This document shows positions 49,554-57,906 of a stretch of DNA of 64,000 nt, piece after piece. How positions within the stretch are numbered: position 1 is the first letter of the stretch; each line of letters opens with the position of its first letter. This DNA comes from Streptomyces umbrinus (GTDB lineage: Bacteria; Actinomycetota; Actinomycetes; Streptomycetales; Streptomycetaceae): NCBI RefSeq assembly GCF_030817415.1, contig NZ_JAUSZI010000002.1:6820001-6884000 (forward strand). The letters run 5' to 3'. Below the pieces are notes generated by a model. The model was not told where the DNA came from and searched no databases. It worked only from the letters and a program-made list of their open reading frames with translations. The position numbers and the translations under genes were made by a program.

Positions 49554-50221
49554 TGGCACTTCTCCGCCCCCGTCTCGACGAACACCTTGGACGCCTGCCA
49601 CAGCCCCTCACTCGTGGGGAGCTTGACCATGATGATCTTGTAGTAGCCGAAGTCCTTGATGCTGGGCTTGGCCTCCAAAACCTTCCCGGTCTCGACCTCT
49701 TTGCCGAGGAACTTTCCGGTGTCCGCGCAGAACGCGACCTCCACGGATTTGCCGTTCGGTGCGGACCGCGTAGTGGCGTCGTAGTGACGGCGGGTACCGG
49801 TGGCGGTCCAGCCACCCTTGATCCATTCGTTGATCTGCACCTTCGCGTAGTTGAGCCCCTCGCCGGTGGCGTAGGCGGTCACGGCCGCGTCCTTGGTCGT
49901 GCGCTTGTCGACGCCGCGGTAGATGGCCCGGAGGAAGTTGGCGGCGTCATCCATCGCCGCCGCCTCGTTCTTGTCCTTCGGCTTGTCCCAGTCGAAGATC
50001 AGATTCATGTCCTTGGGCAGAGACACGTCCACGCCGTCCGGCTTGTCCTCGGCCGGTGCCCCCGAGGGCTTCGCCGACTCCTTCGGCGTCTCCGCCCCCT
50101 GGTCGGCACCCGCGATCTTGTCGTTGTCGCTGGACTTGTCGTCCCCGCTTCCGCAGGCCGTCAGCAGCAGGGCCGCGGTCGCGGCGAGCGCGGCAGCAAC
50201 GGGCAAAGAGCGGCGCTTCAC
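49550..50221 (-). CDS. T7SS-locus lipoprotein, copy B
   Basis: 223 residues. KRRSLPVAAALAATAALLLT, then lipobox LTAC (Cys about 23), GSGDDKSSDNDKIAGADQ with the NDKIAGA segment shared with copy A, then a folded domain with NGKSVEVAFCADT and a terminal AEKCQ. GTG 50221 follows GGGGAGA. It heads the long minus-strand unit that runs to 40545, so the operon promoter should lie just upstream (50222-50447). Anchored outside the membrane. Confidence 0.85.
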   Translation of the reverse strand: MKRRSLPVAAALAATAALLLTACGSGDDKSSDNDKIAGADQGAETPKESAKPSGAPAEDKPDGVDVSLPKDMNLIFDWDKPKDKNEAAAMDDAANFLRAIYRGVDKRTTKDAAVTAYATGEGLNYAKVQINEWIKGGWTATGTRRHYDATTRSAPNGKSVEVAFCADTGKFLGKEVETGKVLEAKPSIKDFGYYKIIMVKLPTSEGLWQASKVFVETGAEKCQ

Positions 50222-50381
50222 AGTGATCTCCCCGTGAGACAAAAGTGCAGTCAAGAGCACTGACGGTATCCATGGGGCGATGGGTTTCGCTACCGCGAAC
50301 TTCCTTACACGTTTGGGCGGATGGGGATGAATCGGGACAAGCGGAGGGTGCTTGTGGCCTGATCGTGTCTGGGTACACAGT

Positions 50382-50409
50382 GGCCCGAACGCGGGGCGGC
50401 GTTCGGGCC
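50382..50409. terminator. GC-rich hairpin between the small zinc-ribbon gene and the T7SS unit
   Basis: GGCCCGAACGC (50382-50392) and GCGTTCGGGCC (50399-50409) pair perfectly over 11 bp. It lies downstream of the 50448 gene on minus, so it can terminate that message before the lipoprotein promoter. No T run, as is common in Streptomyces. Confidence 0.65.
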
Positions 50410-50447
50410 GGGAGGGTGTGATGGGCGTCGGCTGACACCCGTCGGGA

Positions 50448-50813
50448 TCAGGCCTCCTGAGTCGTGGCCCGCTCCCGCGTCCGGCAGTGCGGGCATCTGC
50501 ACGGCGGGTACGCCGACGTTCGCGGGGGCGGGTCGCCCCGACCGGCCGTCCGGACTTCGACCTTGCCCCGATCCCCGGTCACGGCGCCGCCAGCGTCGAC
50601 CGTGTAGACGCGGAGGGTGAGGCGGGAGCGGCGGCGGGGAGCGGGCTCCGGGAGTTCCAGTACGTCGGTCATGGGTGGGTAGTGATCGGCGCACTCGGAG
50701 CATGCGTACACGTTGAAGCCCGGGCCCGTCGCCGCGTGCACCTCGTGGACGAGTGCCGGGTGGCTCGTCGTGCGGTGGCAGCGGGCGCACATCCGTACGG
50801 CAGGGCGCGTCAT
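50448..50813 (-). CDS. Small Cys-rich hypothetical protein (zinc-ribbon-like)
   Basis: 121 residues. Three Cys pairs, CARCHRTTSHPALVHEVHAA, YACSECADHY and CRCPHCRTRE, suggest one or two zinc sites. The Arg-rich middle (APRRRSRLTLRVYTV) suggests nucleic-acid contact. ATG 50813 overlaps the stop of the upstream 85-residue gene (ATGA). Not recognised. Such pairs often accompany GntR-type regulators on integrated elements in Streptomyces; a GntR gene lies divergently at 51228. Confidence 0.6.
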   Translation of the reverse strand: MTRPAVRMCARCHRTTSHPALVHEVHAATGPGFNVYACSECADHYPPMTDVLELPEPAPRRRSRLTLRVYTVDAGGAVTGDRGKVEVRTAGRGDPPPRTSAYPPCRCPHCRTRERATTQEA

Positions 50814-51067
50814 CGGGCGGTCACCGGGACGCCGTGGATGCGGTCCGGGCCGACGTCGATGCCTAGCGTGGCGAGATAGAGGGCGCGGCGGCGTTCGCGT
50901 TGGCGGCGGTGTTCGGCGGCGCGGCCACGGAGGACTCCGCTGAAGCGGGGCGGTGGGGTGGGGGTGAACCGGAGGGGCGGGATCACTCCGAGCCGGTGGC
51001 GGCCTCGGGGGCGGGGGGTGCAGATGCTCAGCATCCAGGCGAGGAGGTGGAGGGTAAGGTCCAGCAC
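50810..51067 (-). CDS. Small hypothetical protein, 85 residues
   Basis: Starts GTG 51067 with GGAGCG nearby. A short hydrophobic N-terminus (LDLTLHLLAWMLSICTP) is followed by an Arg-rich segment (RGRAAEHRRQRERRRALYLA) and GIDVGPDRIHGVPVTAR. Function unknown. It overlaps the Cys-rich gene downstream, and its promoter region is shared with the divergent GntR gene, where an inverted repeat lies. Confidence 0.6.
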   Translation of the reverse strand: MLDLTLHLLAWMLSICTPRPRGRHRLGVIPPLRFTPTPPPRFSGVLRGRAAEHRRQRERRRALYLATLGIDVGPDRIHGVPVTAR

Positions 51068-51147
51068 GTCGGCGCTCCTTCGAAGCGTTCGGCCACGCCC
51101 CGGGACGGTTGCCTCCGTCGCCGGGGTCTTTCACGCAAAGAGCCTAC

Positions 51148-51185
51148 ATTGCTGCGCATGTCAGTGCATAGCAGTACGCAGCAAT
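51148..51185. promoter_or_regulatory. 9-bp inverted repeat upstream of the GntR gene
   Basis: ATTGCTGCG (51148-51156) and CGCAGCAAT (51177-51185) are exact complements, 20 bases apart. Further GCAGTA/GCATAGCAGT variants lie between. The site is 43 bp upstream of the GntR start and 81 bp upstream of the divergent small gene, a natural autoregulatory operator. Confidence 0.6.
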
Positions 51186-51227
51186 AGGGCCATCGCTGCA
51201 GCTCAATGCTGTTTTACGGTGGTTGTT

Positions 51228-51518
51228 ATGGCAGCAGAGACTGGCGATTCACCGATCGATCCCAACAAGATCGCGTACGTCTATATGCAGGTGGCCGACC
51301 ACATTGCTGCCCGCATCGCCTCGGGCGACCTGAGCCCGGGAGCGCGGCTGCCCGGTGAGCGGGATCTCGGTACGGAGTACGGGGTCGCCTACCTGACCGC
51401 CCGCCGCGCGGTCCGCGAACTCCGCGAACGCGGCCTCGTCGTCACGCTCCCCGCGAAGGGCACCTTCGTCGCGTACCCCGAGGCCGACGAGCCCGCGGAC
51501 GACGGCGACGAGGTCTAG
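51228..51518 (+). CDS. GntR-family transcriptional regulator (short, HTH only)
   Basis: 96 residues. PNKIAYVYMQVADHIAARIA, SGDLSPGARLPGERDLGTEY and AYLTARRAVRELRERGLVVT form the complete GntR winged helix. There is no effector domain, as in the short regulators of conjugative elements (for example KorSA of pSAM2). ATG 51228 follows a weak RBS. It probably controls the two small divergent genes. Confidence 0.9.
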   Translation: MAAETGDSPIDPNKIAYVYMQVADHIAARIASGDLSPGARLPGERDLGTEYGVAYLTARRAVRELRERGLVVTLPAKGTFVAYPEADEPADDGDEV

Positions 51519-51542
51519 GGACTCCGCTCGCCGCGTCCGGTG

Positions 51543-52028
51543 TCACACCGGCTGGACGTGGACGTCGACCGGGTTCAGCACGGCCAGATACGCCTCGATG
51601 TCCTCCGGGTCACTGGTGAAAATCACGGCGCTGCCGTGCTTCACGGCGGACAGGGCCACCCATGCGTCCACCGCGTCCGGCTTTTTCTTGGCGGGGAGCT
51701 CGGCTTCGCCCAGCGCTGTGCCGATACGGCGCCAGTCGGTGACGTCGGGGCCGGTCACGCAGGCGATGCATTCCGGGCGGCCGGCCTTCGTCCCGCGCAC
51801 GGGCGGTTCGGACGCTCGGGCCTGCGGCACGGTGCAGTCCTTCAGGACGCCGGCCAGGGAATGGATCACTGCCGGACGTGGTCGCCACACCTGGGCAAGA
51901 ACCGGGCCGAGAACTACCGCACGGTGAGGGGTGGCCCTGAGTCCGTTGTGCAGCGCGACGGCCTTGGCCTTGCGGTCTGTCAGGGCGATGAGCATTCCGG
52001 TGTCGTACACCGGGACTCGTACGTTCAC
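51543..52028 (-). CDS. PIN-domain toxin (type II toxin-antitoxin)
   Basis: 161 residues. VYDTGMLIALTDRK gives the first acidic residue of the PIN nuclease site; KPDAVDAWVALSAVK supplies the middle Asp; IFTSDPEDIEAYL supplies the last. The fold is the VapC-like RNase. GTG 52028 overlaps the antitoxin stop (GTGA). The length is above typical VapC (about 130) because of an insert around residues 55-85. Likely RNA cleavage when free of antitoxin. Confidence 0.85.
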   Translation of the reverse strand: MNVRVPVYDTGMLIALTDRKAKAVALHNGLRATPHRAVVLGPVLAQVWRPRPAVIHSLAGVLKDCTVPQARASEPPVRGTKAGRPECIACVTGPDVTDWRRIGTALGEAELPAKKKPDAVDAWVALSAVKHGSAVIFTSDPEDIEAYLAVLNPVDVHVQPV

Positions 52029-52351
52029 GCGGCGTGCCCGGGCCGGGCGCTCGTGCGGTCATCGCCGTATACGAGGTTCAGGGCCGCCTCGACGTCGCGT
52101 CGTTCCTGCTCGGACAGCTCCGGTGCGGTCGCCTCCGTTTCGGGCGGAAGGGCTGCCGCTTCCGCCTCCGCGGCGGCGATGAGGGCGTCGACCCCGGAGA
52201 ACTGTTCCTCTATGGCCTCGGTCTCCGCCATCTGCCGTGTCGCCGCGTGAACGAGGTACGCCGAGACGTCCAGGCCCGCCCGCTCGGCGTGCTGCCTGAT
52301 GCGCTCCGCCTGATCCCGCTCAAGGCTGATGGTGATCCGCGTCCTGGTCAT
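52025..52351 (-). CDS. Ribbon-helix-helix antitoxin
   Basis: 108 residues. TRTRITISLERDQAERIRQH, then AGLDVSAYLVHAATRQ, is a CopG/RHH-type DNA-binding head. The acidic Ala/Glu tail would wrap the PIN toxin. It overlaps the PIN gene, so the two are a classic pair, antitoxin first. It probably represses the operon. Confidence 0.85.
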   Translation of the reverse strand: MTRTRITISLERDQAERIRQHAERAGLDVSAYLVHAATRQMAETEAIEEQFSGVDALIAAAEAEAAALPPETEATAPELSEQERRDVEAALNLVYGDDRTSARPGHAA

Positions 52352-52459
52352 GGAATGCAGTGTATGACGCGTATTACGCCTTGCTCAAACAGACGCTGCG
52401 GCGCCCTCGTAGGCTTGCCCGCACATCAGTCCGTTTCGGAACCGGGGGAGATCAACCAC

Positions 52460-53107
52460 ATGGCCCGCTACATGGAGACGCTCACCATCGAGCGCGGCGG
52501 CTTCCGGATCAAGGTTCCGGAGTCGTGGTGGGAGTTCGACGTGCGGCCCGAGTCGCGGGACGACTCGATCCGGCGCATGGTGGCCGAACGGGTGGGGCAG
52601 CAGCCGGAGTTGGCCAAGTACAAGGACACGTACACCGCCTTCCTCCGGAAGGCCGCGGCGGACGCCTGGAAGTCGGGCGCGCTGTACTGCGGCTGCATGG
52701 CCGAGAGCTTCGGCGGCGACACTCCCATCACCGGCTCGATCACCGTCTCGCTCGTCGGCGGGCGTACGCAGGCCGGCGAGCCCCTCTCCACCGACCCGCA
52801 GGTCATCGCGAGCCAGCTCGCCGTGCGCGAGGCCAAGAAGGAGGGCGACGCGTGGCGGAAGGTCACGACCGTCGACATCCCGGGCGTCGGCACGGCCGCG
52901 CGGACGTACGGCATCGAGGACATCCCCGTACCCGACGACGCACTCAAGCGCACCATCCGCGCCGTGCTCATGCAAACGTTCATCCCCGTCCCGGGGCAGG
53001 AGGGCAAGGTCGCCCTCGTCGCGGGCAGCAGCCAGGTGCTCGACCTCGCCGACTCGTTCTTCGACATCTTCGACGCGATCACGTCGACGTTCCGCTTCGC
53101 GGAGTAG
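52460..53107 (+). CDS. Mog1/PsbP (LpqN/DUF1795)-like protein upstream of the RHS toxin
   Basis: 215 residues, no signal peptide. GGFRIKVPESWWEFDVRPES is the clearest example of the f-x-l-P-x-W opening typical of Mog1/PsbP domains. ALYCGCMAESFGGDTPITGS and ITVSLVGGRTQ are central strands. ALKRTIRAVLMQTFIPVPGQ and VLDLADSFFDIFDAITSTFR with terminal F-R-F form the last strand and helix. It lies 140 bp upstream of the RHS gene on the same strand, like the immediate upstream position of Eag (DUF1795) chaperones before T6SS RHS effectors. The start at 52460 has GGGGGAG upstream. Role inferred from position and fold pattern. Confidence 0.75.
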   Translation: MARYMETLTIERGGFRIKVPESWWEFDVRPESRDDSIRRMVAERVGQQPELAKYKDTYTAFLRKAAADAWKSGALYCGCMAESFGGDTPITGSITVSLVGGRTQAGEPLSTDPQVIASQLAVREAKKEGDAWRKVTTVDIPGVGTAARTYGIEDIPVPDDALKRTIRAVLMQTFIPVPGQEGKVALVAGSSQVLDLADSFFDIFDAITSTFRFAE

Positions 53108-53247
53108 CGGAGCGGGGCGGCGGGGGGCAGTCGTAACCGTGCAGCCGCCCCCGTCGCCATCGTGACCTTTCCATCGAACGCCCGTACCCAGTAACTTCAC
53201 TTGTGCGTATGTGTGGTTGACGGGGTTGGCGTGACGGGGGTTGCGGC

Positions 53248-56200
53248 GTGGCGGGTTATCGGCCGACGGACTGGCATGTGCTGGACCTGGAGAAGGATCC
53301 GACGCCGGGGGATCCGGACCGGGTCAAGTCCTTGGCGAAGAACCTGCACGACTTCGCCGACGACGTGCAGGACGCTCTGCGGCTGGTGAAGGGCATGGCG
53401 GATGAGGATGCCGTCCTGGCGATGGTGGGCAAGACCGCCGATGTGTTCCGGGACGAGTTCTCCGGCGTCCCGAAGAACCTGAAGAAGCTCAAGAAGTCGT
53501 ACGACCTGGCCGGGGACGCGCTCGCGGCGTACTGGCCGCAGTTGGAACGCGCGCAGGCCCTCGCGGACAAGGCGCTGGCCCAGGGGCGGGAGGCGCAGGC
53601 CGATCTCTCCTCCGCCAAGTCCCGTCTCTCGTCCGCCGATTCATGGGTGACCCGCGCCAACAAAGAGGCCGACAAGTACAAGGACGACCCGGGGTCGGCG
53701 GGCAAGGACGTGCCGAAGCCGGACGAGTCCAAGGTCCGCGCCGCCACCCGCGACGCGCAGAGCGCCAAGGACGCCCACACCTCCGCCCAGTCCGACGTCA
53801 CCACCGCGCAGAACGCGCTGGACGCGGCGAAGAAGATGGCCGGAGACGCGCGGAAGATGCGCGAGGACGCCGCCGGGGATGCCAAGCGGAAGCTGGACGA
53901 GGCGTCCGACGCGGGCATTCAGAACCGTAAGTGGTACGAGGAGGTCGGGGACTGGTTCGTCGACAACTGGGACACCATCGTCGCGGTCTGCAAGGTGGTC
54001 GTGGCCGTACTCGGCATTATCGCGATGATCATCGGTGGGCCGATTCTCGGCGCGATCGTCCTCATCGCCGCGCTCGTCGTCCTCGCCGACACCCTCAACA
54101 AATACATGAAGGGCCAAGCCTCCCTGTTGGATGTGGCCTTTGCCGCGCTGGACTGCATCCCAGGTATGAAGGGCCTGACTACTCTCGGCGGCCTGGCCAA
54201 GGGACTCAAGGGGCTCGGCAAGATTGGCCTCAAAGGCATGGCGCAAGGCCTGCGGGGTCTGGCGAAATCGCTCAGAGGTGGTGCGGGCGACCTGGCCAAG
54301 AGGGCAAAGGCGCTCGCAGGGCGCTGCCCGGGGGGTGACCCCATCGACATGGTCACCGGTGAAATGCTCATGTACGACACGGACGTCGAGCTTCCCGGGC
54401 TGCTGTCACTTGTCCTGCGGCGTACTCATATCTCCAGCTATCGAGAGGGCCGGTGGTTCGGGGCATCGTGGACGTCCACTCTGGACGAGCGAGTCGAACT
54501 GGACAGCCAGGGCGTGCTGTTCGCCGCAGAGGACGGCATGATCCTGGCCTATCCCGCGCCCCGGCCGAACGAACCGACCATGCCGCTGGAGGGTCCACGG
54601 TGGCCCTTGGAATGGGATGGTCCCGGCAGTGGCACGCTACGCATCGGTGACCCGGCCACCGGGGTAACGCGCCATTTCGCCGCGATTACCGAACCGCTCC
54701 CGGGCATGCCCTACACGATGTCCCTTTCCGCGGTGACGGATCGCAACGAGAATCGGGTCGACTTCGAGCGGAGCGCCGATGGAGCACCGGTCGGGGTTCG
54801 TCACTCGGGCGGTTATCACGTGGACGTCGAGACGACGGACGGTCTTGTGACCGGTCTGCGGCTGCGTGACGACGCGGACGAGAGCGGTGCGACGGCGCTC
54901 TTGAGCTACGGGTATTCGGCCGACCGGAATCTCACTGAGATCCGCAATTCTTCGGGATTGCCGTTCCGGTTCACTTACGACGATCAGGCACGCATCACCT
55001 CGTGGACCGACCGCAACGGCAGCTGGTACCGATTCGAGTACGACGACGAGGACCGCTGTGTCGCGGGCCGGGGGGCCGACGGGTTCCTGGACTGTGTGAT
55101 CGCCTACCACCCCGGGCAGCGGACGACGACGTACACCGACTCACTCGGGCACGACACCCGGTACGACTACAACGAGCTCTTTCAGCTCACCGGTGTGACC
55201 GATGCCCTGGGGCGGCGGGAGTCGCTCGAGTGGGATCCTCACGGCCGCCTGCTCAAGCAGACTGATCCCGTCGGACGGGAGACGGCCTACACCTACGACG
55301 AGGCGGGCAACGTCACGTCCATCGTGGGGCCGGACGGTCGACGGGCCACCGCGGAGTACAACGATTGGCACCTTCCCGTTGTGACGGTCGGAGCGGACGG
55401 TGCTCGGCGTACCTACGCATATGACGACCGCGGAAACCGCACTGCCGTGACCGAACCCCGAGGCGCGGTGACCAGGTTTGCCTACGGTCAAAAGGGCGCG
55501 CTTGCCGGGATAACGGATCCGTTGGGTTCGACAGTGGTCATCGAGGCGAATGCCGTCGGACTGCCCGTACGGGTCATGAATTCCTCGGGCGCGGCAATGG
55601 ATTACTCTCGGGACGCTTTCGGGCGGATCTCCGCGACCACGGATCCCCTGGGCGGCGTCACGCGTATCTCGTGGACCACGGAAGGAAAGAGACGGCAGCG
55701 AGTCGGTCCGGACGGCGGTGTGGAGTCCTGGAGCTGGGACGCGGAGGGAAACCTCCTTATGTACACCGACCCTGCCGGGGCGACGACGAGGTCGGAGTAC
55801 TCGCATTTCGACCTGTTGGTGTCCAGGAGCGATTCCCTGAACGGGACACTCAGGTTCGACTACGACACCGAACTGCGGCTCGCCACGGTCACCAACAACC
55901 GGGGGCTCACCTGGAAGTACGGCTACGACGAGGTCGGTCGTCTGGTGGGGGAAGAGGACTTCAACGCGCGGTCCGTCGGCTATGTGCACGATGAGGTGGG
56001 CCGCCTCACCATGCAGATCAACGGTGCCGGCGAGGAGATCGAATACCTCCGTGACGTGAACGGCAACGTCGTTCAGAAGCGGGTCGGCGACTCGACCACG
56101 GTGTTCCGCTACGACGATGCGGGAATGCTGAGGGAGGCGGTCTCTCCCAGTGCCCGGATCTCGTTCGAGCACGACGAGTACGGGCGCGTCACCGAGGAGA

Positions 56201-57906
56201 CGGTCAACGGCCGGACCAGCACCTTCGCCTACGACCTGGTCGGACGGCGCACGACGCGAGTGACCCCCTCCGGAGCCCGGAGCCGCTGGTCCTACGACGC
56301 CGACGGCCTGCCAAGTGAACTGGCGGCCTTCGGGCACGCCTTGAGTTTCGTGCACGATGCGGCGGGCAGGGAGGCGGAGCTCCGGCTGGACGACAGGGTC
56401 TCTGTGCGTCAGAGCTGGGACACGACGCATCGTCTCCGTCGGCAGATGATCGCCGCCGTGGGCGACGGCTCGGAACGAGGTGCCTCCGCCGCTGCCGTGA
56501 TCGACCGCGAGTACCTCCACGGTGCCGCAGGCCTGGTGGGGACGACGGAGTTCCAGGACGGCGGCACACACTACGAGTTGGACGGCACAGGCCGGGTGAC
56601 TTCGGTTCACGCGGAAACCTGGACCGAGAACTACGCCTACGACGCCTCCGGAAACCTGGCGTCCTCCGGGAGGACGGCCGAAGGGGGCGACGGCGGGACT
56701 TCGCAACAGTTCACCTATTCCGGAAACCGCCTGACCCGTGCCGATCGGACCACCTATGAGTACGACGCCCAGGGGCGCGTGGTCCGCCGTACCAGGAGAA
56801 CCCTCTCCGGGGGCCGGAAGAGCTGGTCCTACACCTGGGATGCCGACGACCGGTTGACGCATGTGCTCACTCCGGACGGCGAGTACTGGCGTTATGCGTA
56901 CGACCCGCTCGGACGCCGGATATCCAAGGAGCGGCTGAACCCTTCGGGCGGAGTCGACGAGGCGGTCTTCTTCGTCTGGGACGGAAACCGTCTGGCGGAG
57001 GAGATACGCGAGCGGGGAGCGGATCGTCGCACCAGCGTCACCTGGGAGTATTCGCCCGACAGTCACCGGCCGGTCGCGCAGGACCGGCGTGAGTGGATGC
57101 GAAAGGCGCCCCAGGAAGAGGTGGATCGCCACTTCCGGCTCATTGTCAGCGATCTCGCCGGAAGCCCGACCGAACTACTGTCACCCGAAGGCGAACTGAC
57201 CTGGAAGAACAGTTCGTACCTGTGGGGAGAACTCCGGGATCCAGGTCGGCCGGCCGACGAATGTCCTCTCCGGTTTCCCGGACAGTACTTCGACGCGGAG
57301 AGCGAGCTTCACTACAACCACTTCCGCTACTACGACCCGTACTCGGCCCGCTATGTGTCGCCCGATCCTCTGGGGCTCATGGCCGGGGCGGATCACTACG
57401 CGTATGTCGTCAATCCGCTGACCTGGTCGGACCCTCTGGGACTCCAGTCCTGTCCCACCTTCAAGGGGCTTGCCTGGTTGACGGACAAGATGCTGGGGCG
57501 GCCGTCGTTCCGATACCAGCGTGTGGTCTCGGGCGTGGACTATGAACAGATCTGGAAGCTCTCGGACGGTCGTGCGGTGCACGTGGACGGCGGGCCGACA
57601 AGCGGCTGGATAATGGAAGCCAAATTTACCGGGGGCAGGGAGAGCGAGTGGGCCAAGTCCGCCTACAACCCTGAAAGCAAGTTCTACAACGAGCAGAAGA
57701 TAACCGATCAGACGGCCAAACTCCTGGAGTTGAACGGCGGCCTCGGAGGAAAGGGCGTCCGTTATGCCATATCGAATGCCGCGGGTGCTGCGCACTTCCG
57801 AGAGGTGCTCGGCAATAACTTCCCGGAGGCAATCGCCAATGGTACACTGGCGGTCTTTCACGTGCCTGGTAACGGAATGAGCGGAATGAGTAAATGGTTG
57901 ACGTGA
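53248..57906 (+). CDS. RHS polymorphic toxin with T7SS-signal head and PD-(D/E)xK nuclease tip
   Basis: 1552 residues. Head WHVLDLEKDPTPGDPDRVKS is the T7SS-signal. Residues about 90-230 are an Ala/Lys/Asp-rich coiled coil. A membrane hairpin lies at about 247-290 (TIVAVCKVVVAVLGIIAMII, ILGAIVLIAALVVLADTLNK). From about 350, RCPGGDPIDMVTGEMLMYDT begins the RHS shell with many YD repeats (for example YDEAGNVTSI) and ends RYYDPYSARYVSPDPLGLMA, NPLTWSDPLGL (about 1395-1399), the self-cleavage junction. The 153-residue tip has D1447 (VDGG), E1457 and K1459 (MEAK), and NEQ downstream, the Tox-REase pattern, so a DNase is predicted. GC content falls in the last part. The immunity gene overlaps the stop. 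Confidence 0.9.
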   Translation: MAGYRPTDWHVLDLEKDPTPGDPDRVKSLAKNLHDFADDVQDALRLVKGMADEDAVLAMVGKTADVFRDEFSGVPKNLKKLKKSYDLAGDALAAYWPQLERAQALADKALAQGREAQADLSSAKSRLSSADSWVTRANKEADKYKDDPGSAGKDVPKPDESKVRAATRDAQSAKDAHTSAQSDVTTAQNALDAAKKMAGDARKMREDAAGDAKRKLDEASDAGIQNRKWYEEVGDWFVDNWDTIVAVCKVVVAVLGIIAMIIGGPILGAIVLIAALVVLADTLNKYMKGQASLLDVAFAALDCIPGMKGLTTLGGLAKGLKGLGKIGLKGMAQGLRGLAKSLRGGAGDLAKRAKALAGRCPGGDPIDMVTGEMLMYDTDVELPGLLSLVLRRTHISSYREGRWFGASWTSTLDERVELDSQGVLFAAEDGMILAYPAPRPNEPTMPLEGPRWPLEWDGPGSGTLRIGDPATGVTRHFAAITEPLPGMPYTMSLSAVTDRNENRVDFERSADGAPVGVRHSGGYHVDVETTDGLVTGLRLRDDADESGATALLSYGYSADRNLTEIRNSSGLPFRFTYDDQARITSWTDRNGSWYRFEYDDEDRCVAGRGADGFLDCVIAYHPGQRTTTYTDSLGHDTRYDYNELFQLTGVTDALGRRESLEWDPHGRLLKQTDPVGRETAYTYDEAGNVTSIVGPDGRRATAEYNDWHLPVVTVGADGARRTYAYDDRGNRTAVTEPRGAVTRFAYGQKGALAGITDPLGSTVVIEANAVGLPVRVMNSSGAAMDYSRDAFGRISATTDPLGGVTRISWTTEGKRRQRVGPDGGVESWSWDAEGNLLMYTDPAGATTRSEYSHFDLLVSRSDSLNGTLRFDYDTELRLATVTNNRGLTWKYGYDEVGRLVGEEDFNARSVGYVHDEVGRLTMQINGAGEEIEYLRDVNGNVVQKRVGDSTTVFRYDDAGMLREAVSPSARISFEHDEYGRVTEETVNGRTSTFAYDLVGRRTTRVTPSGARSRWSYDADGLPSELAAFGHALSFVHDAAGREAELRLDDRVSVRQSWDTTHRLRRQMIAAVGDGSERGASAAAVIDREYLHGAAGLVGTTEFQDGGTHYELDGTGRVTSVHAETWTENYAYDASGNLASSGRTAEGGDGGTSQQFTYSGNRLTRADRTTYEYDAQGRVVRRTRRTLSGGRKSWSYTWDADDRLTHVLTPDGEYWRYAYDPLGRRISKERLNPSGGVDEAVFFVWDGNRLAEEIRERGADRRTSVTWEYSPDSHRPVAQDRREWMRKAPQEEVDRHFRLIVSDLAGSPTELLSPEGELTWKNSSYLWGELRDPGRPADECPLRFPGQYFDAESELHYNHFRYYDPYSARYVSPDPLGLMAGADHYAYVVNPLTWSDPLGLQSCPTFKGLAWLTDKMLGRPSFRYQRVVSGVDYEQIWKLSDGRAVHVDGGPTSGWIMEAKFTGGRESEWAKSAYNPESKFYNEQKITDQTAKLLELNGGLGGKGVRYAISNAAGAAHFREVLGNNFPEAIANGTLAVFHVPGNGMSGMSKWLT

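Noticed and set aside
57541..57906. Deaminase or ADP-ribosyltransferase toxin tip
   Set aside because: No HxE/CxxC deaminase or R-S-E motif is visible; D...ExK plus downstream Q fits a restriction-endonuclease fold better.
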